Position numbers and translations under genes: made by a program. From the NCBI RefSeq assembly GCF_029813785.1, contig NZ_JARVKY010000005.1, forward strand, positions 310,001 through 374,000: DNA of 64,000 bases, given 5' to 3'. The stretch is from Streptomyces sp. DH41. Lineage in GTDB: Bacteria > Actinomycetota > Actinomycetes > Streptomycetales > Streptomycetaceae. The notes under the pieces were generated by a model. That model did not search any database, was not told the origin of the DNA, and saw nothing but the letters and a program-made list of their open reading frames with translations. Of this stretch, positions 8,540-17,171 are shown in pieces. The first letter of the stretch is position 1; each line of letters opens with the position of its first letter.

Positions 8540-9610
8540 TCAGAACCGGCCCGATCCCCTGAGCGCCTTGTTCCGCCAGAGGCAGTACACGGAGGCGGGG
8601 TCGTCCCAGTACCTCCACGGGAGTGCGTCCACACAACCGTCGACCAGCCGGAACTGCTCCAGCGCCGCGTCGTAGCGACCCTGTCGGGTGAGGAAGTAGG
8701 CCAGCAGGTGCCGTACGGCGGACGTGTCCGGATGGTCCGACGGGGCTGCTTCCACGTCCGCCAGAGCCGCGTCGACGAGGGCGACCACCTGTGGGGCTCG
8801 GAAGTCGGCCGTCTGCGCGTCGTCGTCGCGGTGCTCGTACCAGGCGACCAGCGGCAGGGCGGTGAGGAGGCTGCCGAGAGGCGCGTTCGCCGCGGCCTCC
8901 CGGGCGAAGGATGTGGCCAGTTCCTCCGAGCCACGCCACTTCGCGCACCAGTACTGAAGCGCCGCGGAGTGCGCGCGGTAGTGGTACGGGTCCCGGTCGG
9001 TAACCTCGTCCCAGACTCGCCGCATGTCCTCGTGCGAGTAGCCGAGGCCGAGCGCGGTCCAGATCTCGGAGACGTACGGCGAGGGGTCCTCCGGGTTCAA
9101 CTCCGCGGCCCGCGCGTTCTCCCGCGGTGCTCGCAGCAGTACGTCGTGGAAACCCGCGAACTGTTCCCGGCTGGTGTGCTTCGCCCAGCCGCCGCCCCTC
9201 AGATGCCAGGCCAGTGACACCCTCGCGGCGGCTCGAACGAGTGCCAGGTCCGGGTCGTCCTGGCCGACCGCCGACTGCCACGCGTCCAGCCAGCTGTCAG
9301 GACGCGCGGCCTCGTGAGAGCCGAACGCGGCGGCGTAGTACGAGCGGCGCGTCCAGTCCCGCTGCTCCCTGGTCCGGGCCAGCAACTGCGCCGCCGGCTC
9401 CCAACGGCCGCGGGAGGCCGCGGCCTTGGCCCCTTCCAGCTCGGGATCGGAGGCTGCCCGCTGGGAGTCCTGCCTGCGCTGGGGAAGGAAGCCCAGCGCC
9501 TTGGCCTTCCGGGACAGGCGTCCGGAGACGGAACCGCCCATGGTGCGGCGGTAGTACAGGACGCCGACCGCGGCCGCGAGTCCGATGACGACGATGCGAG
9601 CGATCTCCAC
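8540..9610 (-). CDS. Membrane-anchored TPR-like hypothetical protein
   Basis: The 356-residue protein has a single N-terminal membrane anchor (MEIARIVVIGLAAAVGVLYY) followed by a basic linker and a helical repeat domain. Helices with alternating Ala/Leu and Trp (ELEGAKAAASRGRWEPAAQLL; DPSPYVSEIWTALGLGYS; HLLAYFLTRQGRYDAALEQF) resemble degenerate TPR units, as in DUF4034-like proteins. Probably a cytoplasmic-side scaffold tethered to the membrane. The partner is unknown. It ends next to the duplicated SMI1-like fragment. Confidence 0.75.
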   Translation of the reverse strand: MEIARIVVIGLAAAVGVLYYRRTMGGSVSGRLSRKAKALGFLPQRRQDSQRAASDPELEGAKAAASRGRWEPAAQLLARTREQRDWTRRSYYAAAFGSHEAARPDSWLDAWQSAVGQDDPDLALVRAAARVSLAWHLRGGGWAKHTSREQFAGFHDVLLRAPRENARAAELNPEDPSPYVSEIWTALGLGYSHEDMRRVWDEVTDRDPYHYRAHSAALQYWCAKWRGSEELATSFAREAAANAPLGSLLTALPLVAWYEHRDDDAQTADFRAPQVVALVDAALADVEAAPSDHPDTSAVRHLLAYFLTRQGRYDAALEQFRLVDGCVDALPWRYWDDPASVYCLWRNKALRGSGRF

Positions 9611-9877
9611 AGGTCACGCACCGCCCATCGAGGCCACGATCACCACGGCGTTTTGCGCACACACGAACACACCCATCGGGCAGAGTCCTTCACGGCAGGA
9701 GAGGTACGACAAGACAGGTGGGGGAGGTGGAGTATCACCCACCGACGCCTCGTCCAGCAAACGTGTTCGATCAAGGAAGGCGCGGCAGGGGACGGCCCTT
9801 GCATCGACTTCGGCTCCCCTTTCGCGCCGCTGATCGACGAGGTCGATGGAGGGTGCCGCGACCGGAAGCTACCCCGA

Positions 9878-10171
9878 GTGGGTCAGCCGGACGAGCCGCG
9901 CCGGCGCCTCCGCCGGCGCGACGAGTCCCGGTCCCGCCGGGCCGCCCGGCTCGCCGGTGAGCTCCACGAACTCCTCGCCCTCGACCTGGACGAGTCGGAT
10001 TACGCCCTTGCCGCCGTCGAACTGGGAATGGAGGTCGATCCTCCGGCGCCGTACGGCCCCAGCGGCTGGCTCGCTTCCGTCGCCGGCCGGCTCGTGGTGC
10101 CGCGAGCCGACTACGGGCCGCCGGTACAGGGTGAGCAGGCCGGTCGCGAGGGATCGGCCAATGGCCAGTGA
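9878..10171 (+). CDS. Small conserved-looking hypothetical protein
   Basis: The 97-residue protein starts at GTG 9878 with GGAAG about 10 bases upstream. After an Arg-rich N terminus the chain ARLAGELHELLALDLDES continues into a segment containing PPAPYGPSGWLASVAGRL that reads as a real folded domain, with balanced hydrophobic and acidic residues, unlike the alternative frames here. I do not recognise the family. It sits alone between two minus-strand genes. Confidence 0.5.
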   Translation: MGQPDEPRRRLRRRDESRSRRAARLAGELHELLALDLDESDYALAAVELGMEVDPPAPYGPSGWLASVAGRLVVPRADYGPPVQGEQAGREGSANGQ

Positions 10172-10362
10172 CGCATGAAAGGGATGCGCACATGTTCGAC
10201 CGGGTCGACGCGCAGTTCGAGGAGACGGCCGGGCATGGGGGACCTATCGGGTAGGTGCGAAGGGGCGGCTGCCGCTCGCACTCGATACGTGTCGATCGCG
10301 AGCGGAACGTCGTGGCTCAACGCATTCGGGCCGGGTGTCAGCGGGCTGCGTATCCGATGTGG

Positions 10363-10860
10363 TCATTCGGCCGAGGGCCGGCGCGTACTCAGGGTCGCCC
10401 ACACCGTCTTGCCGGGGCCGCCGTGGCGCTCGGTGACGCCCCAGTCGTCGGCCAGGGCGGTGACGAGGAGGAGACCGCGGCCGGACTCGGCCTCGGCGTC
10501 GGGATCCGTGGGGTCGGTCACGACGGGCCGGCGTTCCGCGCGCGTGTCGGAGACCTCCACACGCAGCCGCCCACCGCACGCCTCGACGGCCAGCCGGACG
10601 TGGAAGTCCCGGCCGGGGACCCGCCCGTGCCGTACGGCGTTGGCGCACAGCTCGGCGGTGATCAGGGTCAGCGTCTCGTTGACGTCGCCGTCGTAGGGGT
10701 GCCCCCAGGCATCCAGGCAGTGCGAGACGAAGAGCCGGGCCAGACGGGCGCCACGCGGGGTGGAGGTGAAGGCCATGGCGAACCGGTCGGCGTCCGCGGA
10801 TCGAGGGAGATGTGCATGGGCCCAGCGTTGCGGCGGCGCCCGGCCCGCCACCAGCGTCAC
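10363..10860 (-). CDS. HATPase_c anti-sigma-factor-like ATP-binding protein
   Basis: The conserved part is a serine-kinase-type ATPase (HATPase_c_2/SpoIIAB-RsbW-like): LITAELCANAVRHGRV (N box) and ESGRGLLLVTALADDWG (G box). This is the solitary, very abundant Streptomyces type that may control sigma factors. The GTG at 10860 fits the family length (~165 residues); the frame is open to 11001, but the extra residues look non-native. A paralogue with the same motifs lies at 23744-24280, so the two flank the first defence island. Confidence 0.82.
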   Translation of the reverse strand: MTLVAGRAPPQRWAHAHLPRSADADRFAMAFTSTPRGARLARLFVSHCLDAWGHPYDGDVNETLTLITAELCANAVRHGRVPGRDFHVRLAVEACGGRLRVEVSDTRAERRPVVTDPTDPDAEAESGRGLLLVTALADDWGVTERHGGPGKTVWATLSTRRPSAE

Positions 10861-11036
10861 GGCTTGTACGGCGGGGTGCTGTACGGCGGCAGGGAGGCCG
10901 GTACGCGGTGTGGGGGACGGCCGGGATCCCGGACCTCGGCCGCGGGGCTCGGACGGAACGCCGGGTGCCCGGTCTTCGTCCTCCTCGCCGGGCTGTGGCA
11001 CGGTACAGGTCGGGAGCGGCTCGTGAGGGGAGCAGG

Positions 11037-11366
11037 ATGACGCCCAGGCAGGTATGGGGCATAGCCGCGACGGCGTTCGCGGCGGGCGGCGCGCTGGGGT
11101 TCACGGTGGCGGTCGTTCAGGAGGACGAGACGCCTCCGGTGACGGTCGGCGTACCGCAACCGACGGAGTCGCAGCTACCGACAACCCGGGCCGAACTCGT
11201 CAAAGCGTGGACGGCCGAGCTCGAGCACGCGGGCAAAGAGCTGCCGGAGGGGTGGGAAGTGCTGACCACGGACGAGATCCGGGGCCGCTACCTGCACCAG
11301 CGGATGGTCAACGCTCCGAGTGCCGAGGAGATCGACCCGGACATGGGCCGCCGCGCGGACGAGTAG
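11037..11366 (+). CDS. Small membrane-anchored hypothetical protein
   Basis: The 109-residue protein starts at ATG 11037 directly after a strong ribosome-binding site (GAGGGGAGCAGG). Residues ~6-28 form one hydrophobic segment (WGIAATAFAAGGALGFTVAV), probably a membrane anchor or uncleaved signal. The rest is an acidic soluble tail with a helix (LVKAWTAELEHAGKELPEGW). No family recognised. Confidence 0.65.
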   Translation: MTPRQVWGIAATAFAAGGALGFTVAVVQEDETPPVTVGVPQPTESQLPTTRAELVKAWTAELEHAGKELPEGWEVLTTDEIRGRYLHQRMVNAPSAEEIDPDMGRRADE

Positions 11367-11430
11367 GACGAGTGAGGGAATGGGCCCCGCCGAGGCCGGG
11401 TCGAGGCCCGTCCGCTGTGGGTCGGGTCGG

Positions 11431-12014
11431 TCAGTTCGCGTCGTTGATCGCGTTGATCACCGCGACGGCCTGGTCGCCGTGGTCGGACGAGTACAGGTGA
11501 TCGTTGATCCGCTGGTCCTGGTCGTCGGTCTCGACGTGGGAGTTCGCTCCGACGATCTGCCCCTCGGTGGTGGCCATGGGCCCACCGCTCGCGCCCGCTC
11601 CCATGTCGCAGTTCATCTCGAGCCGGTTGTCCAACGGGTTCCAGTTCATCGCGTCCACGACATCGCCGGTGCAGTAGAACTGCGTGTAGCCGGCCGGGGC
11701 CTGGACGGTGAAGGCGGCCAGGTCGCCCTCGTTGTAGTCCTTGTCCTGGGTCCACGCCTCGGGGGCCACGAACGACCGGGCGGCCCACTCGCCCCACGGA
11801 GCGTCGTACTCACCGGGGGTGTCGAGGCTTTCCTTGTAGCCCGGAATGAAGAGCACCAGGCCGTAGAAGCCGTCGGATCCGCTCCCGCCGTCCAGACGGT
11901 GTTGTTGCCGTCGGCGGCGATCCACATTTGGTTTACCGGTACATCAGCCCTCTTCGCGTTAGCGCAGTCAACAAGACGGCCGTTGAAGTGCTGATAGGTG
12001 CTGTGTACGGTTGC
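11431..12014 (-). pseudogene. Broken trypsin-like serine protease
   Basis: The minus strand from ~11890 to 11431 encodes the C-terminal two thirds of a secreted trypsin-like peptidase: GLVLFIPGYKESLDTPGEY, an EGDLAAFTV segment and the nucleophile motif GAGASGGPM. Upstream, in another frame, bases 12014-~11888 encode QMWIAADGNNTVWTAG, where intact relatives continue with HC (the catalytic histidine). The histidine segment is deleted and the frame shifts at ~11888. The upstream frame ends at a TAG at 12015-12017, so signal peptide and pro-region are missing. The break lies at the start of the methylase gene, as expected if the defence island replaced the 5' end. Confidence 0.8.
11983..12011 (+). 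promoter_or_regulatory. Predicted leaderless promoter of the methylase gene
   Basis: TTGAAG (11983-11988), a 17-base spacer and TACGGT (12006-12011) fit a Streptomyces housekeeping promoter. Transcription would start 7-9 bases later, at or next to the ATG at 12020. The methylase lacks a ribosome-binding site, consistent with a leaderless mRNA. The promoter lies inside the remnant protease frame. Confidence 0.5.
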
Positions 12015-12019
12015 CTACT

Positions 12020-13681
12020 ATGGTAGACACTCCCGCGACCCCGGCCGGCTCCATGGTCACCGGCTCCGAGATCGCCCGGCTGGCGGGCGTCACGCGTGCC
12101 GCCGTATCCAACTGGAGACGGCGGTACGACGACTTTCCCGCGCCCGTCGGCGGCAGTGTGAACAGCCCTCTCTTCGCTCTGGCCGATGTGCAGACGTGGC
12201 TGAACAAGCAGCGGAAGGGTCAGGACGTCTCGCAGGAGGTGCAACTCTGGCAGGCGTTGCGGGCGGCATACGGCGACGACATGGTCCGGGGGATCGCAGC
12301 GGTCGCACAGGTCCTCGCCGAGGACGACGGCGTGCCGTACGCCCACGCCTTGCCGGAAGAGGTCGTCCGCCTGGCGCGTGTCCTCGCCGAGAGCGGGCCG
12401 GCGGGGGAGGTGGTGGAGGCTCTGGCGGAGCGGTTCACGGACTCCGTGCGCCGGGCCGGATCGGACCAGGTCACCTCGCCTCGCATCGTCCGTGCTCTGC
12501 GGTATTTCGCGGATCCGGTCGAGCCAGAAGCCACGGTGCTCGATCCAGCATGCGGCATCGGCACCCTGCTGCTCGCCGTCGGCCCTGACCGCGGGCCGAC
12601 ACGACGCGGTCAGGAGACGGATCCCCACAGTGCCCGGCTCGCCCAGCTGCGCGCGGACCTGACGGGGCGCACCGGGCTGGAAATCCTCGCCGGGGACTCC
12701 CTGCGGGATGACAAGTGGCCGGACCTCAAGGCGGACCTCGTGGTCTGCGACCCCCCGGTGGGAGACGCGGACTGGGGACGGGAGGAGCTGCTGCTCGACT
12801 CCCGCTGGGAACTGGGCACACCCTCGCGCGCCGAAGGGGAGCTCGCCTGGCTCCAGCACGCCTACGCGCACACCGCCTCCGGAGGCCGGGTCGTCATGGT
12901 CATGCCCGCCTCGGTCGCCTACCGCAAGGCCGGTCGGCGTATCCGCGCCGAGCTGGTACGGCGCGGCATCCTCACCCAGGTCACCGCCCTGCCGGCCGGC
13001 AGTGCCGCCTCGCATGCCCTGCCCGTGCATCTCTGGCACCTGCGCCGCCCGTCTTCCCTCGGCGACGCCGCGACGGGCGTCCGCATGATCGACCTGACGG
13101 CGAACGATCCGGACGCGGACCCGGAACCCGCACCCGAGCAGATCGCGGACGTCCCCCTCATCGACCTCCTCGACGACACGGTCGACCTCACGCCTGGCCG
13201 CCACGTGCGGGAGACGCACCGCGACTACGCGACCGAGTACGAGGCCATTCGCACGGAGTTGGCCGAGCAGGTGGGGAAGCTGGCCGAGTTGCTCCCGGAA
13301 CTGGTGGCGGGCGAGGGCCCCGGTGTCCTGGACGGTTCGTCGGTGAGCGTGGCCGACCTCGCGCGTGCCGGGCTGGTCGAGTACGGAGAGGCGGAACCCG
13401 TCTCGACCAGCGACCAGCTCGACACGGACTTCTTGCAGGGCTTCCTGCGCAGCGCGTCCAACACCCGACGCTCCACCAGCGCCAGCGGCACCTTCCGGCT
13501 CGACGGCAAGGGAGCCCGCATCCCGCAGATGGACATCGCCGAGCAGCGCCGCTACGGCACCGCGTACCGCAGACTGCGTGAGTTCGAGGAACGGACGCGG
13601 CGGATCGCCGAGCTCAGCAGGCAGGCGGCCGAGCTGGCCCGCGACGGCATCGGCAACGGAGCGCTGCAACCACGGAAATGA
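12020..13681 (+). CDS. HTH-containing N6-adenine DNA methylase
   Basis: The 553-residue protein starts at ATG 12020 (MVDTPATPAGSMV). Residues ~15-65 form a MerR/excisionase-like HTH (GSEIARLAGVTRAAVSNWRR; ALADVQTWL). The methylase core follows: motif I DPACGIGTLL near 174 and motif IV at CDPPVGD near 243, where the usual NPPF/NPPY has become DPPV. The C-terminal ~200 residues resemble a recognition/coiled region (TYATEYEAIRTEL-like helix; FRLDGKGARIPQMD). It is convergent with the helicase gene with 7 bases between stops. It probably provides self-marking or sensing for the McrBC/SMC operon. DPPV leaves catalytic activity uncertain. Confidence 0.82.
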   Translation: MVDTPATPAGSMVTGSEIARLAGVTRAAVSNWRRRYDDFPAPVGGSVNSPLFALADVQTWLNKQRKGQDVSQEVQLWQALRAAYGDDMVRGIAAVAQVLAEDDGVPYAHALPEEVVRLARVLAESGPAGEVVEALAERFTDSVRRAGSDQVTSPRIVRALRYFADPVEPEATVLDPACGIGTLLLAVGPDRGPTRRGQETDPHSARLAQLRADLTGRTGLEILAGDSLRDDKWPDLKADLVVCDPPVGDADWGREELLLDSRWELGTPSRAEGELAWLQHAYAHTASGGRVVMVMPASVAYRKAGRRIRAELVRRGILTQVTALPAGSAASHALPVHLWHLRRPSSLGDAATGVRMIDLTANDPDADPEPAPEQIADVPLIDLLDDTVDLTPGRHVRETHRDYATEYEAIRTELAEQVGKLAELLPELVAGEGPGVLDGSSVSVADLARAGLVEYGEAEPVSTSDQLDTDFLQGFLRSASNTRRSTSASGTFRLDGKGARIPQMDIAEQRRYGTAYRRLREFEERTRRIAELSRQAAELARDGIGNGALQPRK

Positions 13682-13688
13682 CGCCCCG

Positions 13689-15824
13689 TCACGAAGCATC
13701 CGGTACGAACGGACTGCCTTCCCCGCTCCACGAGACGGCCAGCGCCTCGCGAGCCCTGGTGCAGGCGACGAACAAGAGGCAGCGTTCCCGCAACAGGTCG
13801 GAGTCGTGCTGCAAAGCGTCCACGGCTGCCGGAGTCACCTCCCGGGTGAACGGCACCGCTCCCGCCGTCACGCCGAGCACGGCCACGCAGCGGAACTCCA
13901 GCCCCTTCATGGCGTGCATCGTGGCGAGACGCACACCGTCCACATCGGGCCCCGGATTGTCCCTGACGCGCGCCACCGGCACCCCGGCCCCGGTCAGCTT
14001 GTCGTACGCCTTGTCCAGCAGCACGTTGAACCGGGCGCACACGCCGATCTCGGACGGTCTGATGCCCTGCGCGATCCATCCCTGGACCCGCTCGACGAGC
14101 GCGGCGACCTCCCCGTGCTCCGAACCGTGCCCCTCCACCTGCGGGCTGCGCCCGTGCAGCAGCGAACGGTATCCGGCGAGTGTGTCGCTGCCCTCGCCCC
14201 CCAGGTCGTCGACGGACACCGGGCTGAGGATGCCCGTCGACCAGGTGAGAATCTCCTCCGTGCTGCGGTAGTTGATGCGCAGCCGGTGGGTGCGTCCGGC
14301 CACCGCGATGCCGAGGGAACCGAGCGAGACCTTCGAGTCGTAGATCCGCTGGTGAGGGTCGCCCGTGAGGAACAGGTCGTCGCTGCCGGACGCCACCGCG
14401 CCACGCAGTACACGCCACTGGGCGGGATGCAGGTCCTGCGCCTCGTCGACCACCACGTGGTCGTGCGTCGGCGCCGACGCGGCCAGGAGCTCGGCGGCCC
14501 GGGCGCACACCTTCAGATGCGTCGTCGACCGTTGGTCACGCAGCATGGACTCGAACAGCTCGACGGCGGGCCACAGCAGCTCCCGCCGGGCCGGTGACAG
14601 CGCGCTGCCACGCCCGCGCCGGGACGCGGCACGGTACGCGTCCAGGGTGCGCAGGTCCTGGGCGAGGACGACATGCCGGTACTCCTGCGCCAGGAACTGC
14701 TCCGTCCATGGCAGTCCGAGTTTCTTGACGACCCGCTGCCACACCTGCCGCTCCTCCCGGTCACCGACGGGGGAGGGCACCTTGCCGTCGATACGGGCCA
14801 CGACACCGTGCGCGTACGCGTTGACCGTGGTCACCTCGACCCGGTCGAGCAGCGCCGCGTCACCGTCCAGGAGCAGGCCGAGGTTCTCGCGCAGCGAAGC
14901 GGCCAGTGCGTTGGTGTACGTGGTGAGCAGGACCCGCGCGTTGGGCGACCGGGTCAGCAGGTGCTTGACCCGGTGCAGGGCGGCGACCGTCTTGCCGGTC
15001 CCGGGGCCGCCGGTGACCTGTACCGGACCGCCGTACGAAACCCGGTAGGCGACCCGGCGCTGTGAGGGGTGCAGGAAGACCCGCCACGCCGCGAACGGCT
15101 TCTCCAGGATCTCGGCGAGCTCGTCCGGTCCGCTGACGAGGGTGATCCGGCTGGTGGTGTTGGCGATGGCGGCGGCGAGCGTCTCGTCGGGATCGGGCCC
15201 GGCGTCGACGGGACGACGGACGGCGACCACGTCCCGGTACACCTCCTCGGGCGGGAACCCCTCGGCGAGGTACTGCAACACCTCGAACTGGTCTTCCGGC
15301 AACAGCGTCCCGAAAGCCTCCAGTTGAGCCCTGTCGATGACCGTCCGCACCGCGCGCAGCACTTGGCCGTCGATACCGAGCTCGCGCAGCACGGTGTTCG
15401 AGTACGAGGAGAACAGCAGCGATTGGGCCGCGGCAGCCGCCTTCTCGAGCTGCGGGGTCAGTTGCTCGATCGCCCGTACGTTGCGGACCTCCAGGGCGCG
15501 CGTCGCGGAGTTCGTGGTGTACAGCCGCTTGGCGGCCCAGGTGTAGGCGTCGTCGTGCGCCACCACGTTGACCAGCAGGAACACATCACTGCCGTCGTCC
15601 GGGGCGAGTACGACGCCCCGCCAGAAGTCGTTGATGCGGATGGTCCGCATGCGGCGGTCGGCGGCCTTCTCGACCGACTCGAGGTGCAGCCCCTTGTCCT
15701 GCTGCAGCTCCGGCACGGTGAGTTGCTGGAACTTCTGCATCGCCTTGCGAACGCCGTTCCTGACCGGCTTCTCAAGAGCGTCGTAGCTCTCCCAGAAGCT
15801 GTTGGCAAACGCAAGCTGCGGCAC
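13689..15824 (-). CDS. UvrD/Rep-type helicase with N-terminal RelE/ParE-like domain
   Basis: The 711-residue protein opens with MPQLAFANSFWESYDALEK and ~110 residues laid out like a RelE/ParE toxin: helix-helix-strand, MRTIRINDFWRGVVLAPDDG, then DVFLLVNVVAHDDAYTWA. A superfamily 1 helicase follows: Walker A GGPGTGKT at ~272, Walker B VVVDEAQDLHP at ~455, and C-terminal ATMHAMKGLEFR plus FVACTRAREAL. RelE-like folds fused to UvrD helicases occur in bacterial defence loci. Last gene of the six-gene operon, 81 bases after mcrC. It could process or translocate DNA flagged by McrBC/SMC partners. Confidence 0.85.
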   Translation of the reverse strand: MPQLAFANSFWESYDALEKPVRNGVRKAMQKFQQLTVPELQQDKGLHLESVEKAADRRMRTIRINDFWRGVVLAPDDGSDVFLLVNVVAHDDAYTWAAKRLYTTNSATRALEVRNVRAIEQLTPQLEKAAAAAQSLLFSSYSNTVLRELGIDGQVLRAVRTVIDRAQLEAFGTLLPEDQFEVLQYLAEGFPPEEVYRDVVAVRRPVDAGPDPDETLAAAIANTTSRITLVSGPDELAEILEKPFAAWRVFLHPSQRRVAYRVSYGGPVQVTGGPGTGKTVAALHRVKHLLTRSPNARVLLTTYTNALAASLRENLGLLLDGDAALLDRVEVTTVNAYAHGVVARIDGKVPSPVGDREERQVWQRVVKKLGLPWTEQFLAQEYRHVVLAQDLRTLDAYRAASRRGRGSALSPARRELLWPAVELFESMLRDQRSTTHLKVCARAAELLAASAPTHDHVVVDEAQDLHPAQWRVLRGAVASGSDDLFLTGDPHQRIYDSKVSLGSLGIAVAGRTHRLRINYRSTEEILTWSTGILSPVSVDDLGGEGSDTLAGYRSLLHGRSPQVEGHGSEHGEVAALVERVQGWIAQGIRPSEIGVCARFNVLLDKAYDKLTGAGVPVARVRDNPGPDVDGVRLATMHAMKGLEFRCVAVLGVTAGAVPFTREVTPAAVDALQHDSDLLRERCLLFVACTRAREALAVSWSGEGSPFVPDAS

Positions 15825-15905
15825 GACGCGTACTCCCCACCCCTGACGGACACTGCCCGGCCGATCATACGGGCGAGGTGCCGGCGTCGGCCCGGCACCG
15901 TCGCC

Positions 15906-17171
15906 TCAGCCGTCCGCCATCCGCCGCGCGACCTGAGCGATGTCGGCGAGCAGCCCCGCCGGCCCCTGGTCCAGGTCGAGCGCGTGCTGGTGGATCAGGA
16001 TGCCGGCGTGACGCACCCGGTGGGCGGCGTGCGAGGCGTTGCCCTTCGCGTACACCAGGTGCCCTTCTGGCAGGCCGAGGGCGGTGCAGTACGCGAGCAT
16101 CTGGTACAGGTCGGCGTCCGGATAGCCGCCCCGCTTCTCGGCCTTGTACTTGGCGTCCGCCACCGCGCACGGGATGCCGTCCGGCCCGTACAGCACGAAG
16201 TCAGGACGCATGCGGATGGCCGATGCCTCGTCGAGGTGGTGGCAGTCCTGGAGTCGGGCCACCCGGCCCGCACCCTTCAGGGCCTCACGCAGCGCGACCG
16301 TCACGAAGTCCTCGAAGAGCTGGTTCATGTCGAACAGGAACCCGTCGATGCGCAGCCCACCGGGCGCGTGCTCGACGGAGCCACCGCCGAGAAGGACCTC
16401 GGCGAGACGCAGGGCGTGCCGGTAGCGGGCGTTGAGACGGGTCGGCTGCCAGCCGGGCATCCGCTGCCCCCGTACGACGGGCGTGACGTCGGCGAGCCGG
16501 GCACGCTGGTGCAGCAGCCCACGCCGGACGCCGCGCGGTACGCCGGGCAGTCTCAGCAGGCGTTCGACGGCCGTGCGCAGGACGCGGTTCTCGGCGATGT
16601 CGGTGGTGAACTCGTCGTACGCCACCTCCACCGGCAGCATCGCGCCGAACCGCCGCCGGATCTGCTCGGCCTCCCTGATCCGGCCGCGGACGACCAGAGA
16701 GCTCTCCTGCACGGCCCGGTAGCCCTGCAGCAGCCCGTGGCGCAGTGCGCGGTCGATCTGCCGCTCCACGGCATGGGCGAGGGCGGGGACCACGTCCCGG
16801 TGCCCGGTCACGTCCACTTCCCCGTCCCGCCAGCCGCCCGCGGGGTCGAGGCTGTAGCCGAGCAGGAAGAACAGCCGGGCGATGGGCACCTTGGGGCTCA
16901 CCCGTACGGTGAACGGTTCCCGCACACCCGGCACGGCGACGTTCACCGCCCCGACCTTGCTGCCGGCACGCACCGTCCAACGGCCGGGCGCGTACGGGTC
17001 GGGCGCCGCGTCGACGACGTCGCCGGCGGCCAGCGCCCGCCCCACGCCGTCGGGCAGGGCCAGGCCGGAGGCGGCCGCGTACTCGGCCAGATCGACCCCG
17101 GACAGGACCTCCGCTGTCGGCACCTCCACTGCCGCGGGCTCCGAGCGGGCACCGTCTCCGGCGGGCGTCAT
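15906..17171 (-). CDS. mcrC: McrC-like restriction subunit with PD-(D/E)XK nuclease
   Basis: The 421-residue protein starts at an ATG overlapping the McrB stop (ATGA), so the two are translationally coupled. The N-terminal ~200 residues match the McrC fold (VSPKVPIARLFFLLGYS; YDEFTTDIAENRVLRTA). The C-terminal nuclease core reads RPDFVLYG then CAVADAKYK at ~322-343, a complete PD-(D/E)XK motif. In the McrBC family McrC stimulates McrB hydrolysis and cuts DNA. Modified-DNA specificity would lie in the McrB N terminus, which here is not a classical methylcytosine-binding domain. Confidence 0.9.
   Translation of the reverse strand: MTPAGDGARSEPAAVEVPTAEVLSGVDLAEYAAASGLALPDGVGRALAAGDVVDAAPDPYAPGRWTVRAGSKVGAVNVAVPGVREPFTVRVSPKVPIARLFFLLGYSLDPAGGWRDGEVDVTGHRDVVPALAHAVERQIDRALRHGLLQGYRAVQESSLVVRGRIREAEQIRRRFGAMLPVEVAYDEFTTDIAENRVLRTAVERLLRLPGVPRGVRRGLLHQRARLADVTPVVRGQRMPGWQPTRLNARYRHALRLAEVLLGGGSVEHAPGGLRIDGFLFDMNQLFEDFVTVALREALKGAGRVARLQDCHHLDEASAIRMRPDFVLYGPDGIPCAVADAKYKAEKRGGYPDADLYQMLAYCTALGLPEGHLVYAKGNASHAAHRVRHAGILIHQHALDLDQGPAGLLADIAQVARRMADG

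Noticed and set aside
10191..10253. A 20-codon peptide (MFDRVDAQFEETAGHGGPIG)
   Set aside because: No ribosome-binding site of note, no family and no supporting context; likely chance.
10861..11001. Upstream extension of the HATPase protein to 11001
   Set aside because: The added residues are Pro/Arg/Gly-rich and unlike family N termini; no ribosome-binding site supports it.
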